Below are positions 1 to 7,914 of a stretch of DNA of 30,865 nucleotides, piece by piece (the first letter of the stretch is position 1; each line of letters begins with the position of its first letter). The position numbers were made by a program, and so were the translations under genes. Source of the DNA: an uncultured Collinsella sp. (GTDB taxonomy: Bacteria > Actinomycetota > Coriobacteriia > Coriobacteriales > Coriobacteriaceae); contig CATVZP010000016.1 of assembly GCA_958348565.1 (NCBI GenBank), positions 1 through 30,865 on the forward strand, given 5' to 3'. The notes beneath the pieces were generated by a model. It did no database searches and was not told the origin of the DNA. It saw only the letters and a list, made by a program, of their open reading frames with translations.

Positions 1-259
1 CGTTGTTGGCGATGGCAATCTTGATGCCCTGGGTGTTTCCGTACGGATCCCAGTTTGCCACGATGTTGTACCAGGCATACAGCGAGGGAATAACACACAC
101 GCCGAGGGTAACCACCAAGGCGACGGGGTTCACAAGCAGCCGCCTAATGTCGCGCTTGAATATCGCAAAGGAGACCTTTGCATCGGATAGTTTGCTGCCG
201 AGGCTCACGCTTGGACCATCCATCCTGTCGTTGAATCGAATCGTACTATCGACAACCAT
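1..259 (-). CDS. YhgE/Pip-family membrane protein, N-terminal part (runs off the window)
   Basis: The minus-strand reading frame is open from the window edge to an ATG at 259, with a second in-frame ATG at 223. The visible part has a short basic N-terminus (FKRDIRRLLVNPVAL), then a hydrophobic segment (VVTLGVCVIPSLYAW) and YNIVANWDPYGNTQGIKIAI. This matches the start of the YhgE/Pip family: first membrane helix, then the WDPYGNT motif of the extracellular domain. Family members are ABC-2-like membrane proteins, in some bacteria phage receptors or parts of export systems. Neither start has a strong Shine-Dalgarno; the 223 ATG has CAGG immediately in front. The remaining several hundred residues lie outside the window, so function beyond the family is not supported. 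Confidence 0.75.
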   Translation of the reverse strand, partial: MVVDSTIRFNDRMDGPSVSLGSKLSDAKVSFAIFKRDIRRLLVNPVALVVTLGVCVIPSLYAWYNIVANWDPYGNTQGIKIAIANN

Positions 260-339
260 TGTACGTAGACGCTTTAGTGCCTCGCGGCACAATGGTGCTG
301 AGTTTTGCGGGTAGCAATATACTACGAAGATGATTTAAC

Positions 340-351
340 GTACAGTTGTAC
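340..351. promoter_or_regulatory. Short palindrome GTACA-GT-TGTAC upstream of the YhgE-like gene
   Basis: Perfect 5+2+5 inverted repeat about 80 bp upstream of the YhgE-like start. A TATATT-like -10 (minus strand, about 315-325) lies between it and the gene. The position suits a repressor operator, for example of a TetR-type regulator, which often sits beside YhgE/Pip genes. No regulator gene is visible, so this is only a candidate. Confidence 0.3.
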
Positions 352-406
352 AGTATCTTAAATTCCCGCAGCTCCCAAAACCACAACCCGCACAAACTAG
401 CAATCC

Positions 407-490
407 GACTAGTCGTTGGGGACGTTCTTAACCGACTAGTCAAACAAGAACGTCCCCAACGACTAGTCATTTAAGAACGTCCCCAACGAC
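407..490. repeat. 27-bp-period repeat: palindromic GACTAGTC spacers and a 15-bp core in both orientations
   Basis: GACTAGTC, itself palindromic, occurs at 407, 434 and 461, exactly 27 bp apart. After the first copy the core reads GTTGGGGACGTTCTT; after the second and third it reads AAGAACGTCCCCAAC, the reverse complement. The first two units therefore form 23-bp perfect inverted arms (407-429 and 446-468) around a 16-nt loop. This accounts for part of the 433-bp gene-free stretch between the YhgE-like gene and htpG. Confidence 0.9.
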
Positions 491-547
491 CACCCCAATG
501 ACTACTTAGGACCACGAAAGCGTCGTAGGTTGAGCATAAGTCAGCGA

Positions 548-645
548 AAACGCCCCCAAGCGAGCAAGGTGACGTGAAAGAGGAGGGAAGCGTACTTTGG
601 TACGCGACCGACGATTGAACGTCAGATTGCCGCTTAGGGGCGTTT
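548..645. repeat. Nested three-level inverted repeat (structured element or RNA candidate)
   Basis: Outer arms AAACGCCCCCAAGCG (548-562) and CGCTTAGGGGCGTTT (631-645) pair with one mismatch. Inside them TGACGT and ACGTCA pair, and the innermost hairpin is GCGTAC-TTTG-GTACGC. Read on the plus strand, the left side carries a purine-rich AGAGGAGGGAAG stretch. The element lies downstream of htpG. No coding signal is present. It could be a REP/BIME-like repeat, a small RNA or a convergent terminator; the sequence alone does not decide. Confidence 0.7.
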
Positions 646-658
646 GCAGCGTCGAGCC

Positions 659-685
659 GTTACGCGGTTCGTAGAACCGCGTAAC
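659..685. terminator. 12-bp perfect hairpin just after htpG
   Basis: GTTACGCGGTTC (659-670) and GAACCGCGTAAC (674-685) form a perfect 12-bp stem with a 3-nt loop, 8 bp beyond the htpG stop codon. There is no clear U-tract on the minus strand, so it may be a mRNA 3'-end stabiliser or a weak terminator rather than a classical intrinsic one. Confidence 0.5.
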
Positions 686-692
686 TTGCTAA

Positions 693-2717
693 CTACATCA
701 AGTTACAAACAGCTGCCGCGAAGGCCACGGGGTCCTCGGGCAGAATACCCTCGACCAACAGAGCCTGGTCGTAGAGCAGGCCGGAGTACTGCTTGATCTT
801 GTCGGTGTCGCCCGCCTTCTGAGCGGCGACGAGCTTGGCAAAGACCGGGTGCTTGGCGTTGAGCTCGAGCACGCGCTGGCTCTTGGGCATACCGTCGGGC
901 GCGCCCTCGGGACCCTTCTGGAGCACCTTCTCCATCTCGAGCGAAAGCGGGCCCTCGGTGGTGATGCACGCGGGAGCATCGGTCAGGCGCGCAGAGACGG
1001 CGACCTTCTCGACCTTGTCGCCGAGCGCCTCCTTCATGGCGTTAAAGAGGTCCTCATTCTCCTTGGTGGCGTCCTCGGCCTCCTTCTTCTCGTCATCGGT
1101 CGCCAAGTCAAGATCGCCGGTCGCGACGTTCTTAAGCTCCAGGTGACGATCCTCGACCTCAGGCTCGGCACCATCGGCAACTGCCTTCTCGGCAGCCTCG
1201 CGAGCAGCGTCATCCTCGTAGATCTTGGGCATATCGGCAGCCACGTACTCACGCATGGCCTGGAAGGTGAACTCATCCACGTCCTGCGTCAGCAGCAGTA
1301 CATCGTAACCGCGGTCGAGCACGCCCTTCACGACGGGCATCTTGGTCAGGCGCTCGCGCGAATCGCCGGCGGCATAGTAAATTGCCTTCTGGCCCTCGGG
1401 CATGCCCTTGGCATACTCGGCAAGGGTGATCATCTTCTGCTCCTTGGCAGACCAGAACAGCAGCAAGTCGGCGAGCTCGTCGGCCTTCATGCCGTAGCTT
1501 GAGTAGATGCCGTACTTAAGACCGCGACCAAAGTTCTCAAAGAACTTCTCGTATGCCTCGCGGTCGTTGTCGCGCATGTCCTCGAGATCGGCGGTGATCT
1601 TCTTCTCGACACGCTTGGCAATGGCCTTGAGCTGACGATTCTGCTGCAGCGTCTCACGCGAAATATTGAGCGTCACGTCGGCAGAATCCACAACACCGCG
1701 CACAAAGTTGTAGTAGTCGGGCAGCAGGTCGTCGCACTTCTCCATAATCAGCACGTTGGAGCTGTAGAGCGCCAGGCCCTTCTCGTAGTCCTTGCTGTAC
1801 AGATCGAACGGGGCGCGACCCGGCACAAACAGCAGTGCATCGTACTCAAGCGTACCCTCGGCATGGAAGCTGATAGTGCGCGCGGGATCGTCAAAGTCGT
1901 GGAACGTGGACTTATAGAACTCGTTGTAATCCTTCTGCTCAACGTCGGAGCTGCGCTTTTTCCAGATCGGCGTCATGGAGTTGATGGTCTCGAGCTCCTG
2001 ATAGTCCTCGTACTCGGGCTTATAGTCGTCGCCGGCGTCCTCGGGCTTGGGCTTCTGGCGACTCTTGCTCACCATCATCTGGATCGGGTAGCGCACATAG
2101 TTGCTGTACTGCTGAATCAGGCTCTTGAGGCCCCACTCGGTCAGGAAGCGATCGTAGGTCTCGGCCTCGCCATCGGCATCGAGCTTCTCGTTCTCGCGCA
2201 GCGTCAGGATGACATCGGTACCGTGCTCAGCACGCTCGCCATCCTCGATGGTGTAGCCCTCAAGGCCGTCGGACTCCCAAACGTGGGCGGTATCCTCGCC
2301 ATAAGCGCGGCTGACGACCTTCACGTGGCTGGCGACCATAAAGGCGGAGTAGAAACCCACGCCAAACTGACCGATGATGTCGACATCGGAACCCTGCTGC
2401 TCGGCGTTCTCGGTCTTAAACTCCTCGGAGCCGGAATGGGCGATGGTGCCCAGGTTGCGCTCGAGCTCCTCGGCGGTCATGCCGATACCGTTATCCGAAA
2501 TAGTGATGGTGCGGGCGTCCTTATCAAAGGAAACACGGATGGCCAAGTCGCCCTGGTCGAGCTTGACACTCGGATCCTGAAGGCTCTTAAAGTTGAGCTT
2601 GTCGACGGCATCGCTCGCGTTGGAGATAAGCTCGCGCAGGAAGATTTCCTTATTGGTGTAGATGGAGTTGATCATGAGGTCGAGCAGTTTTTTGCTCTCG
2701 GTCTTAAATTGACGCAT
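693..2717 (-). CDS. htpG: Chaperone HtpG (Hsp90 family)
   Basis: A 674-residue cytosolic ATP-dependent chaperone of the Hsp90 family. The N-terminal GHKL ATPase domain is complete: RELISNASDAVDKL (Glu and Asn of the N-box), DNGIGMT (Asp that reads the adenine), GTIAHSGSEEF, GQFGVGFYSAFMVA (ATP lid) and HGTDVILTL. The middle domain shows the usual ISRETLQQN region, and the C-terminal dimerisation domain ends in a hydrophobic CNLM tail. It is somewhat longer than the Escherichia coli protein (about 624). The ATG at 2717 is preceded by AAAGGA at good spacing. It is transcribed alone or behind the GNAT gene; an intrinsic terminator lies in the presumed leader. Confidence 0.98.
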   Translation of the reverse strand: MRQFKTESKKLLDLMINSIYTNKEIFLRELISNASDAVDKLNFKSLQDPSVKLDQGDLAIRVSFDKDARTITISDNGIGMTAEELERNLGTIAHSGSEEFKTENAEQQGSDVDIIGQFGVGFYSAFMVASHVKVVSRAYGEDTAHVWESDGLEGYTIEDGERAEHGTDVILTLRENEKLDADGEAETYDRFLTEWGLKSLIQQYSNYVRYPIQMMVSKSRQKPKPEDAGDDYKPEYEDYQELETINSMTPIWKKRSSDVEQKDYNEFYKSTFHDFDDPARTISFHAEGTLEYDALLFVPGRAPFDLYSKDYEKGLALYSSNVLIMEKCDDLLPDYYNFVRGVVDSADVTLNISRETLQQNRQLKAIAKRVEKKITADLEDMRDNDREAYEKFFENFGRGLKYGIYSSYGMKADELADLLLFWSAKEQKMITLAEYAKGMPEGQKAIYYAAGDSRERLTKMPVVKGVLDRGYDVLLLTQDVDEFTFQAMREYVAADMPKIYEDDAAREAAEKAVADGAEPEVEDRHLELKNVATGDLDLATDDEKKEAEDATKENEDLFNAMKEALGDKVEKVAVSARLTDAPACITTEGPLSLEMEKVLQKGPEGAPDGMPKSQRVLELNAKHPVFAKLVAAQKAGDTDKIKQYSGLLYDQALLVEGILPEDPVAFAAAVCNLM

Positions 2718-2747
2718 GTGCAGTCCTTTCGCGCTACCCCTGCCCGC

Positions 2748-2772
2748 AAAAACGGCCCGGTTGCCCGAGCCG
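2748..2772 (-). terminator. Intrinsic terminator with GCAA loop, 30 nt upstream of htpG start
   Basis: On the minus strand CGGCTCGG and CCGGGCCG form an 8-bp stem (one G-U pair) closed by a GCAA tetraloop and followed by TTTTT. It lies between the only good -10 (TATAAAAT) and the htpG start codon, so it either ends transcripts from the upstream GNAT gene or sits in the htpG leader. Confidence 0.75.
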
Positions 2773-2800
2773 CATCGCAGACCTGCTATGTTCAGACTTA

Positions 2801-2809
2801 GATTTTATA
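2801..2809 (-). promoter_or_regulatory. Candidate htpG promoter -10
   Basis: Minus-strand TATAAAATC in an AT-rich patch about 85 bp upstream of htpG. No convincing -35 is visible. No CIRCE inverted repeat (GAGTGCTAA type) or HAIR box is seen nearby. Confidence 0.4.
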
Positions 2810-2917
2810 ACCTATTAGCGCGCATATATACATACGGAATCGAAAAACTGTATGTTGGAATACCCGTGCGTCGATTGCCAAGGAGTGTCCCCGACTGCCG
2901 GCAGAAAAGGAACGTCC

Positions 2918-3418
2918 CTATCTGTCGCCCATGCGCTTGGCCATCCAGGCGTGGGGCTGACCTTCGTCTTCGTAGTCCACCGGCGCGATCTGCGTGTAGC
3001 CGGCCTTGGCATAGAGCGGCAGCACGTACTCCTGCGCATGCAGCTTTATGAGCTTGGCGCCAGCATCGCGTGCAGCAGCATTGCTGGCCTCGACAATCTT
3101 GCTCGCCAGACCGCGGCGACGCATTGAGGATAGCACCGCAACGCGGCCCATAATGTATGTCTCCCCCGCCGCGACACCTTCGTCCATATCGCACGCCGGC
3201 GACACCGGGGCCTCCGCGTCGGCCACACGCTCGAGTTCCTCGGGAAACACGCGCGAACAGCCCGCGAGCTCGCCGTCAACATAAAGCGTCACGTGGATGC
3301 AACTTGGGGCCTCGTCGATAGCGTCAAACTCGTTTTCGTAGCCCTGTTCGTCCATAAAAACGACGCGGCGCACCAGCGCCGCGTCCTCAAAGCAACCCGT
3401 CTTAAGTTGGATATCCAT
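2918..3418 (-). CDS. GNAT-family N-acetyltransferase
   Basis: A 166-residue single-domain GNAT acetyltransferase (acetyl-CoA-dependent transfer to an amine; substrate unknown). The central strand and turn ETYIMGRVAVLSSMRRRGLASKIV contain the acetyl-CoA pyrophosphate-binding loop (R/Q-x-x-G-x-G/A form: RRRGLAS), and the C-terminal LYAKAGYTQI segment is typical. The ATG at 3418 follows a GAAGGGG Shine-Dalgarno. It starts 39 bp after the CpsB-type phosphatase stop on the same strand and could be the last gene of that operon. It resembles the ElaA/YjcF subgroup (FMDEQGYENEFDAIDE), but I would not name it. Confidence 0.88.
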   Translation of the reverse strand: MDIQLKTGCFEDAALVRRVVFMDEQGYENEFDAIDEAPSCIHVTLYVDGELAGCSRVFPEELERVADAEAPVSPACDMDEGVAAGETYIMGRVAVLSSMRRRGLASKIVEASNAAARDAGAKLIKLHAQEYVLPLYAKAGYTQIAPVDYEDEGQPHAWMAKRMGDR

Positions 3419-3457
3419 AGCTGCCCCTTCATTCGATGCGAACGTTGGGGAAAAATT

Positions 3458-4105
3458 TTAGCGGAAATGAGCTCCCACGCTAAACTTCGCGCGTGCTTTT
3501 GCTAGGCAATCGTAGTGGCCCACGTTGTGGGCATCGCTCGCGATATAGCTGTACAGGCCTTGCTTAAACAGGCGCTGCGCCGGCTTCTTTTCGTGACCGA
3601 ATCGTCCACCTGCGATAAAGTCCGCCGAAGCCTGCAGCTTGCAACCCAGGTCGACCAGACGTTCAGCCACGCTCACATCCTTTTGAATCGCACGATAGCG
3701 CTCGGGATGGGCAATAATCACCTGGTAACCGCGACACTGCAAGTCGTAGATCGTGTTCTCGTATTCCTCAAAGTCATACGAATCAGCACGTGTCGAGAGC
3801 TCAAGCAAAAACTCGTTTGAGCCATCGAAATGCAGGCGATCGGCCCATTCGATGCCCAAATCCATGAGCTTGGCATGATTGACCTCAAAGCCCATCTGCA
3901 AATGTATATCGCCCGCATGCGCGCTAAGCAGTCGATAGGCCTCCCACATTTTTTCGAAGTCAAAATACGGGTCCCGGCAGTGTGGCGTACACACCATGTG
4001 CGTAACGCCGACGGCGCGGGCCGCCTCGAGCATTGCCAAGCTTTGCTCGAGGTTCGCCGCGCCGTCGTCAACACCGGGCAGGATATGGCAGTGGATGTCT
4101 CTCAT
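3458..4105 (-). CDS. PHP-type protein-tyrosine phosphatase (CpsB/CapC/YwqE family)
   Basis: A 215-residue metal-dependent phosphotyrosine phosphatase of the PHP fold. Metal ligands are visible in the expected order: HCHILPGVDDG (residues 5-15), TPH (40-42), Glu74 in FEVNH, AHPERY (132-137) and SDAH (190-193). The family dephosphorylates the Tyr-rich tail of the cognate BY-kinase to set exopolysaccharide or capsule chain length. The kinase gene lies directly upstream with 24 bp between, and the Wzz-like partner lies before that, so the assignment is firm. Start at 4105 with AGAGGGCGAT before the ATG. Confidence 0.93.
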   Translation of the reverse strand: MRDIHCHILPGVDDGAANLEQSLAMLEAARAVGVTHMVCTPHCRDPYFDFEKMWEAYRLLSAHAGDIHLQMGFEVNHAKLMDLGIEWADRLHFDGSNEFLLELSTRADSYDFEEYENTIYDLQCRGYQVIIAHPERYRAIQKDVSVAERLVDLGCKLQASADFIAGGRFGHEKKPAQRLFKQGLYSYIASDAHNVGHYDCLAKARAKFSVGAHFR

Positions 4106-4129
4106 ATCGCCCTCTTATCTGCGTCGTTG

Positions 4130-4885
4130 CTATTTCTTAAAACGCTTCGCCTTCGCAGGGGTCCCCGTTGCAGCGGCACCGCCAACAGCAGGGTTAACTC
4201 CGGCAACAGCGTTGTTCTGGCCCTTGTCTTCGCCATAGTAAGAGTAATAGTAGTCATGGCTCGAGGTCTCACAGCAGTTCATGACCGTGCCAATTACGTT
4301 AACCTCGGCCTTGTTGAGCTGGTCGAAGGCGGCAATGATCTCGTTGCGCTTGGCGAAGTCCTCACGGATAACGTAGATGGTGCCGTCGGTAATCGCGGCG
4401 ACCTCGGCGGCATCAACAAAGGTGCCCACGGGCGGCGTATCGAAAATGACGTACTGGTACTTCTCCTCCAGCGCGGCAACCAGCTTGGCAAAGCGGCGCG
4501 AGGCGATAATGTCAGCCGGGTTGGGAATGCGCGGCTCGGCATCGAGGAAGAAGAAGTTGGGCTGGCCGGTTTCGACGACAGCCTCGTCAATCGACATCTG
4601 GTCGGAAAGGACGGCGTACAGGCCACCGGAATGACGGAGGCCCAGCAGGTTGGCAAGCGTACGGTGACGCATGTCGCACTCGACGAGAAGGACGCTCTTG
4701 CCGCTGGTCGCAATGGCCTGAGCCAGGTTGACCGCAATGGTGGACTTGCCCTCGTTAGGGATGGAGGACGTCAAGGTAATGGACTTGATCGGCGTATCGA
4801 CACTCGCAAAGCGAATGTTTGCCAGCAGCGTCTTGGCTGCGTTGCTAAAGGCGAGGGTATCGCTGGTTTTCTTTTTACGGGCCAT
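4130..4885 (-). CDS. BY-kinase (CpsD/CapB/YwqD family tyrosine kinase)
   Basis: A 251-residue cytoplasmic bacterial tyrosine kinase. Walker A lies at residues 40-49 (SSIPNEGKST), Walker A' at 66-74 (LLVECDMRH) and Walker B at 145-152 (YVIFDTPP). The C-terminal autophosphorylated tyrosine cluster DYYYSYYGE is at 211-219, followed by an Ala/Gly-rich tail ending in KRFKK. The separate membrane adaptor (the preceding gene) is the Gram-positive arrangement, in which kinase and activator are two polypeptides. It starts three bases after the adaptor stop codon, so the two are co-translated or tightly coupled. Confidence 0.95.
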   Translation of the reverse strand: MARKKKTSDTLAFSNAAKTLLANIRFASVDTPIKSITLTSSIPNEGKSTIAVNLAQAIATSGKSVLLVECDMRHRTLANLLGLRHSGGLYAVLSDQMSIDEAVVETGQPNFFFLDAEPRIPNPADIIASRRFAKLVAALEEKYQYVIFDTPPVGTFVDAAEVAAITDGTIYVIREDFAKRNEIIAAFDQLNKAEVNVIGTVMNCCETSSHDYYYSYYGEDKGQNNAVAGVNPAVGGAAATGTPAKAKRFKK

Positions 4886-4888
4886 GAA

Positions 4889-5545
4889 TTACTTACCGCC
4901 CTTCAAAACGGGGAAACGACCGATAACGGGCACACCGAGCAGTTCGACGGCATCGTCAACGGAGCGGACGCGGGTATTGAGCATGTCGAGCAGCACGACA
5001 ATTGCAACGGCGACGAACAGGCCGGCCAGAGCGGCGACCGCGATGTAGAGCTTGCGGTTGGGGCCGCTGGGCTGGTTGGGGATCTTTGCCTTATCGATCA
5101 CGTTGACGGCCTGGGCGGCGTCAACGTCCTGAGCCACGGTAGACACCGAGTTGGCAATGGCGTTGGCGACAGCGGCGGCACCGTCGGGGCTGTCGCCGGT
5201 CACGGACAGCGAAATGACACGAGTCGTGGTCTCGCTCGTAACGCTCACCTTGTAATCATCCAAGTTGGAAAGGCCAAGCTCCTTAGCAGCGCCGCTCTTG
5301 ACGCTGTCGCTATCGAGCAGCGTCGCGATATCGTTGGAGAGCATCTGGCTCGCCGACAGGTCGTTGTAGTAGCTCGTCTGGCTACCATCGGTCTTGGCGA
5401 GAATGTACATGCTCGTCGTGGCGGTGTAGGTGTTGTCCATCATGGTAAAGGACACGACGCCCATGGCGATCGCGCAGACCACCGGGAGGGCGATGACCAG
5501 CTTAAGGTGCTTTTTAAGCAGCTGGAACAGTTCGAGAAGGGTCAT
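4889..5545 (-). CDS. Wzz/CpsC-like polysaccharide co-polymerase, BY-kinase activator
   Basis: A 218-residue membrane protein with a Wzz domain: cytosolic N-terminus MTLLELFQLLKKH, first helix at about 16-36, an extracellular loop carrying DNTYTATTSMYI and NVIDKAKIPNQPSGPN, and a second helix at about 167-190. The C-terminal cytosolic stretch VDDAVELLGVPVIGRFP is the part that activates the partner BY-kinase in this family. It heads the wzz-kinase-phosphatase operon. The ATG at 5545 has GAAAGGCAAG upstream. No glycosyltransferase, flippase or polymerase gene is next to it in the window. Confidence 0.93.
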   Translation of the reverse strand: MTLLELFQLLKKHLKLVIALPVVCAIAMGVVSFTMMDNTYTATTSMYILAKTDGSQTSYYNDLSASQMLSNDIATLLDSDSVKSGAAKELGLSNLDDYKVSVTSETTTRVISLSVTGDSPDGAAAVANAIANSVSTVAQDVDAAQAVNVIDKAKIPNQPSGPNRKLYIAVAALAGLFVAVAIVVLLDMLNTRVRSVDDAVELLGVPVIGRFPVLKGGK

Positions 5546-5717
5546 GCAGCTTGCCTTTCATTTCCCTAGTTCATATCGACAAAACTGCCCGTATGATATC
5601 GCATCTTTTTGCCATGTCCGAACTCTATACATAAGATACAGCGTCCGCGTATAAGTTGCACAACAACTAACGCGGCAGCGGAGGCGCATCGTCTAATCCT
5701 CGGTTTTTGCCATACCG

Positions 5718-7142
5718 CTACACGAACGGTCCCTCTTGTTGCACGGGAAACGTTACCGCAATGGTAGTTCCCACGCCCGGCTCACTCGACAGGTCAATCG
5801 CGGCGTGATGGTACAGAGCGGCGTGCTTGACGATCGCCAAGCCCAGGCCGGTTCCGCCACGCGCCTTAGAACGACTCTTGTCCACGCGGTAAAAACGCTC
5901 GAACACTTTACCCTGCTCCTCGGGCGCAATACCGATACCCGTGTCGGCAACAGACAGGTACGGATGACCCTCATCGTTAGTTCCACAACGCAGCGTGACC
6001 GTACCGCCAGATCGGTTGTAGCGAATGGCGTTGCTTGCCAGGTTATAGATCAGCTCGTCGATCAGGCGCGTCACGCCTTCGATCACCACGGGCTTCGTCT
6101 CGTGCCCAATGGTCACATTCGACTGACGGGCAACCTGCTCAAGACGCTGTTCCACCGTCAACATGGCGCGAGAGAGCTCGATGGGCTCTGTGGACCCAAT
6201 GGGCACAGCCTCGCCCTCGGATGCTCGTTCCGCCTCGTCCAAGTTGGAAAGCGTGAGGATGTCGTTGACGAGCGCTGCCAGGCGTCCCGCCTCGCGGTAG
6301 ATGCGGCCGCCAAAGTTGCGCAGGTCATCCACGCCCTCAACCATGCCGTTTGCAATAAGCTCGGCATAGCCCGAAATCGCGGTGAGCGGGGTCTTGAGCT
6401 CATGAGTGATATTGGCCGTGAACTCGCGACGCATGCGGTCGTTATCGGCCAGCACCGCCATCTGGCGTTTAAGCTCCTGGCGCTGTGACTCAATGCGCTC
6501 GAGCATGGGAACCATCTCGGTGTAGGCGTGTTCATAGCTACGGCGCGGGTGGTCCAAATCGACCTCCTGCAGCGGCGCAATGATGGCACGGGATTCGCGG
6601 CGCGCAAGGAAAAATGAGAGCACCGCGCCCGCCGCCGCAATAAGCAGCATCGGCGCCACCAGCGAAAGCAAAATCGCCGCAACGCCAGGCTGGGCCTGTG
6701 CCAAACGAACAACCTGACCGTTATCAAGGGCGACGGCGCGATATAGCATAATCTCGTCGAGCGTGGTGCTCGAGCGCTCCGCGGAGCCCGAACCGCTCTC
6801 AAGGGCCTCAACGACCTCGGGGCGATCGCCATGGTTGGGCAGCATGGAAGGAGACGCCTCGTTATCGTAGGCGACCGATCCATCCCTGTTGATCAGCGTG
6901 ATACGAAGGTCCTCGCGATCGAGGCTTCGCAAGAATGCGATGGGCTCCTTCTGCTCGTTTAAGGCGGCGGCAATAAGCTCGGTTTCTTGCGAAAGGTTGG
7001 CACTCGTGGCATCTGCCAAGGTGTTTTGCACAAAGAACGCGCCCAGCACCGTAAACGCCAAAATGACGGACATGGCGCAGACAAATATCGTCGCAAACAC
7101 GCGATGCGAGAGCGTGTGTTTTCCCTGAGGGGCAAAGACCAC
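5718..7142 (-). CDS. phoR: Sensor histidine kinase PhoR
   Basis: A 474-residue membrane histidine kinase. Helix 1 is at about 15-37, an extracytoplasmic sensor region (38-152) follows, and helix 2 is at about 153-180. The kinase core starts with NITHELKTPLTAISGYAEL (phospho-acceptor His247), followed by the N-box NLASNAIRYN, DTGIGIAPEEQ, FYRVDKSRS and GGTGLGLAIVKH. These box sequences are PhoR-like. It lies 3 bp after the response-regulator gene and downstream of pstB, which supports phosphate-starvation signalling. The ligand cannot be read from the sequence; PhoR normally senses phosphate through the Pst transporter and PhoU. Confidence 0.88.
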   Translation of the reverse strand: MVFAPQGKHTLSHRVFATIFVCAMSVILAFTVLGAFFVQNTLADATSANLSQETELIAAALNEQKEPIAFLRSLDREDLRITLINRDGSVAYDNEASPSMLPNHGDRPEVVEALESGSGSAERSSTTLDEIMLYRAVALDNGQVVRLAQAQPGVAAILLSLVAPMLLIAAAGAVLSFFLARRESRAIIAPLQEVDLDHPRRSYEHAYTEMVPMLERIESQRQELKRQMAVLADNDRMRREFTANITHELKTPLTAISGYAELIANGMVEGVDDLRNFGGRIYREAGRLAALVNDILTLSNLDEAERASEGEAVPIGSTEPIELSRAMLTVEQRLEQVARQSNVTIGHETKPVVIEGVTRLIDELIYNLASNAIRYNRSGGTVTLRCGTNDEGHPYLSVADTGIGIAPEEQGKVFERFYRVDKSRSKARGGTGLGLAIVKHAALYHHAAIDLSSEPGVGTTIAVTFPVQQEGPFV

Positions 7143-7145
7143 GGA

Positions 7146-7874
7146 CTACTCCTCCGATGCTGCTGCCGCAGCGACGGCATCTTCAGTATCGCTACCGGCG
7201 GAAGGCTCCGCCAGGCGATAACCCACGCCGCGCACCGTCTCGATAGCGCCGGCACGCTCGCCGAGCTTTTGGCGGAGCGTCTGCACATGCACGTCGACGG
7301 TGCGCGAACCGCCGTCGAAGTCCCAGCCCCATACGCTCTGCAGCAGCGACTCGCGGGTAAAGACCACGCCGGGTTTGCGCATAAGATATTCGAGCAAATC
7401 GAACTCGCGCAAGGTGAGTTTGAGCGGCTCGCCGGCAACGGTCGCCTCGCGATGGCTGGGCGAAAGCACGATATCGCCCACGCTGAGCACATCGCTCGCC
7501 TGCTTGACCATACCGCCGCGGCGCAGCAGCGCACGGCAACGGCTGGCAAGCTCCATGAGCGAAAACGGCTTGGTCAGATAATCGTCAGCACCGCCATCGA
7601 GCGCCATCACCTTATCGAGCTCGGTATCCTTAGCAGTAAGCATCATGATGGGCACCGTCGCCGTCAGACGGTCGGCACGCAGGCGACGCATAATTGCCAA
7701 ACCGTCGGTATCGGGCAGCATGATGTCGAGCAGGACGGCATCGGGTACCCGTCGCGCCACGGCAGCCTTAAACTCGCCATCGCACGAAAAGCCTTCGGCC
7801 TCGATTCCCTGTTTGCGCAGTGCATAGACCGTCAAATCCCTGATGTTGTCATCGTCCTCGACGTAATAGATCAT
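7146..7874 (-). CDS. phoB: Response regulator PhoB/PhoP-like (OmpR family)
   Basis: A 242-residue OmpR/PhoB-type regulator. The receiver domain has EDDD near the N-terminus, phospho-acceptor Asp50 (LLDIMLPDTDG) and Lys102 (YLTKPF). The winged-helix DNA-binding domain has LTLREFDLLEYL, SLLQSVWG, RTVDVHVQTLRQKLG and a YRL end. A short acidic Ala-rich tail follows. I place the start at the ATG at 7874 because AAAGGGG lies 6 bp upstream; the longer frame to 7898 would swallow that site. It is followed directly by phoR and preceded by pstB, so the three probably form one unit. Confidence 0.9.
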   Translation of the reverse strand: MIYYVEDDDNIRDLTVYALRKQGIEAEGFSCDGEFKAAVARRVPDAVLLDIMLPDTDGLAIMRRLRADRLTATVPIMMLTAKDTELDKVMALDGGADDYLTKPFSLMELASRCRALLRRGGMVKQASDVLSVGDIVLSPSHREATVAGEPLKLTLREFDLLEYLMRKPGVVFTRESLLQSVWGWDFDGGSRTVDVHVQTLRQKLGERAGAIETVRGVGYRLAEPSAGSDTEDAVAAAAASEE

Positions 7875-7914
7875 GTTGAACCCCTTTGCGGCCGGCATGA
7901 CCGCATCTTAACCC

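Noticed and set aside
407..490. CRISPR array
   Set aside because: Three 8-bp repeats with 19-bp 'spacers' that are copies of one another in opposite orientation; repeats are far too short and no cas genes are present.
849..2801. Long plus-strand open frames opposite htpG (and likewise opposite wzz/kinase, serS, metG)
   Set aside because: They are antisense shadows of GC-rich genes; the minus-strand products are unmistakable known families.
2805..3194. Alternative frames overlapping the GNAT gene (for example 2805-3194)
   Set aside because: Cys/Arg-rich shadow sequence without ribosome site; the 2918-3418 frame has the acetyl-CoA-binding motif.
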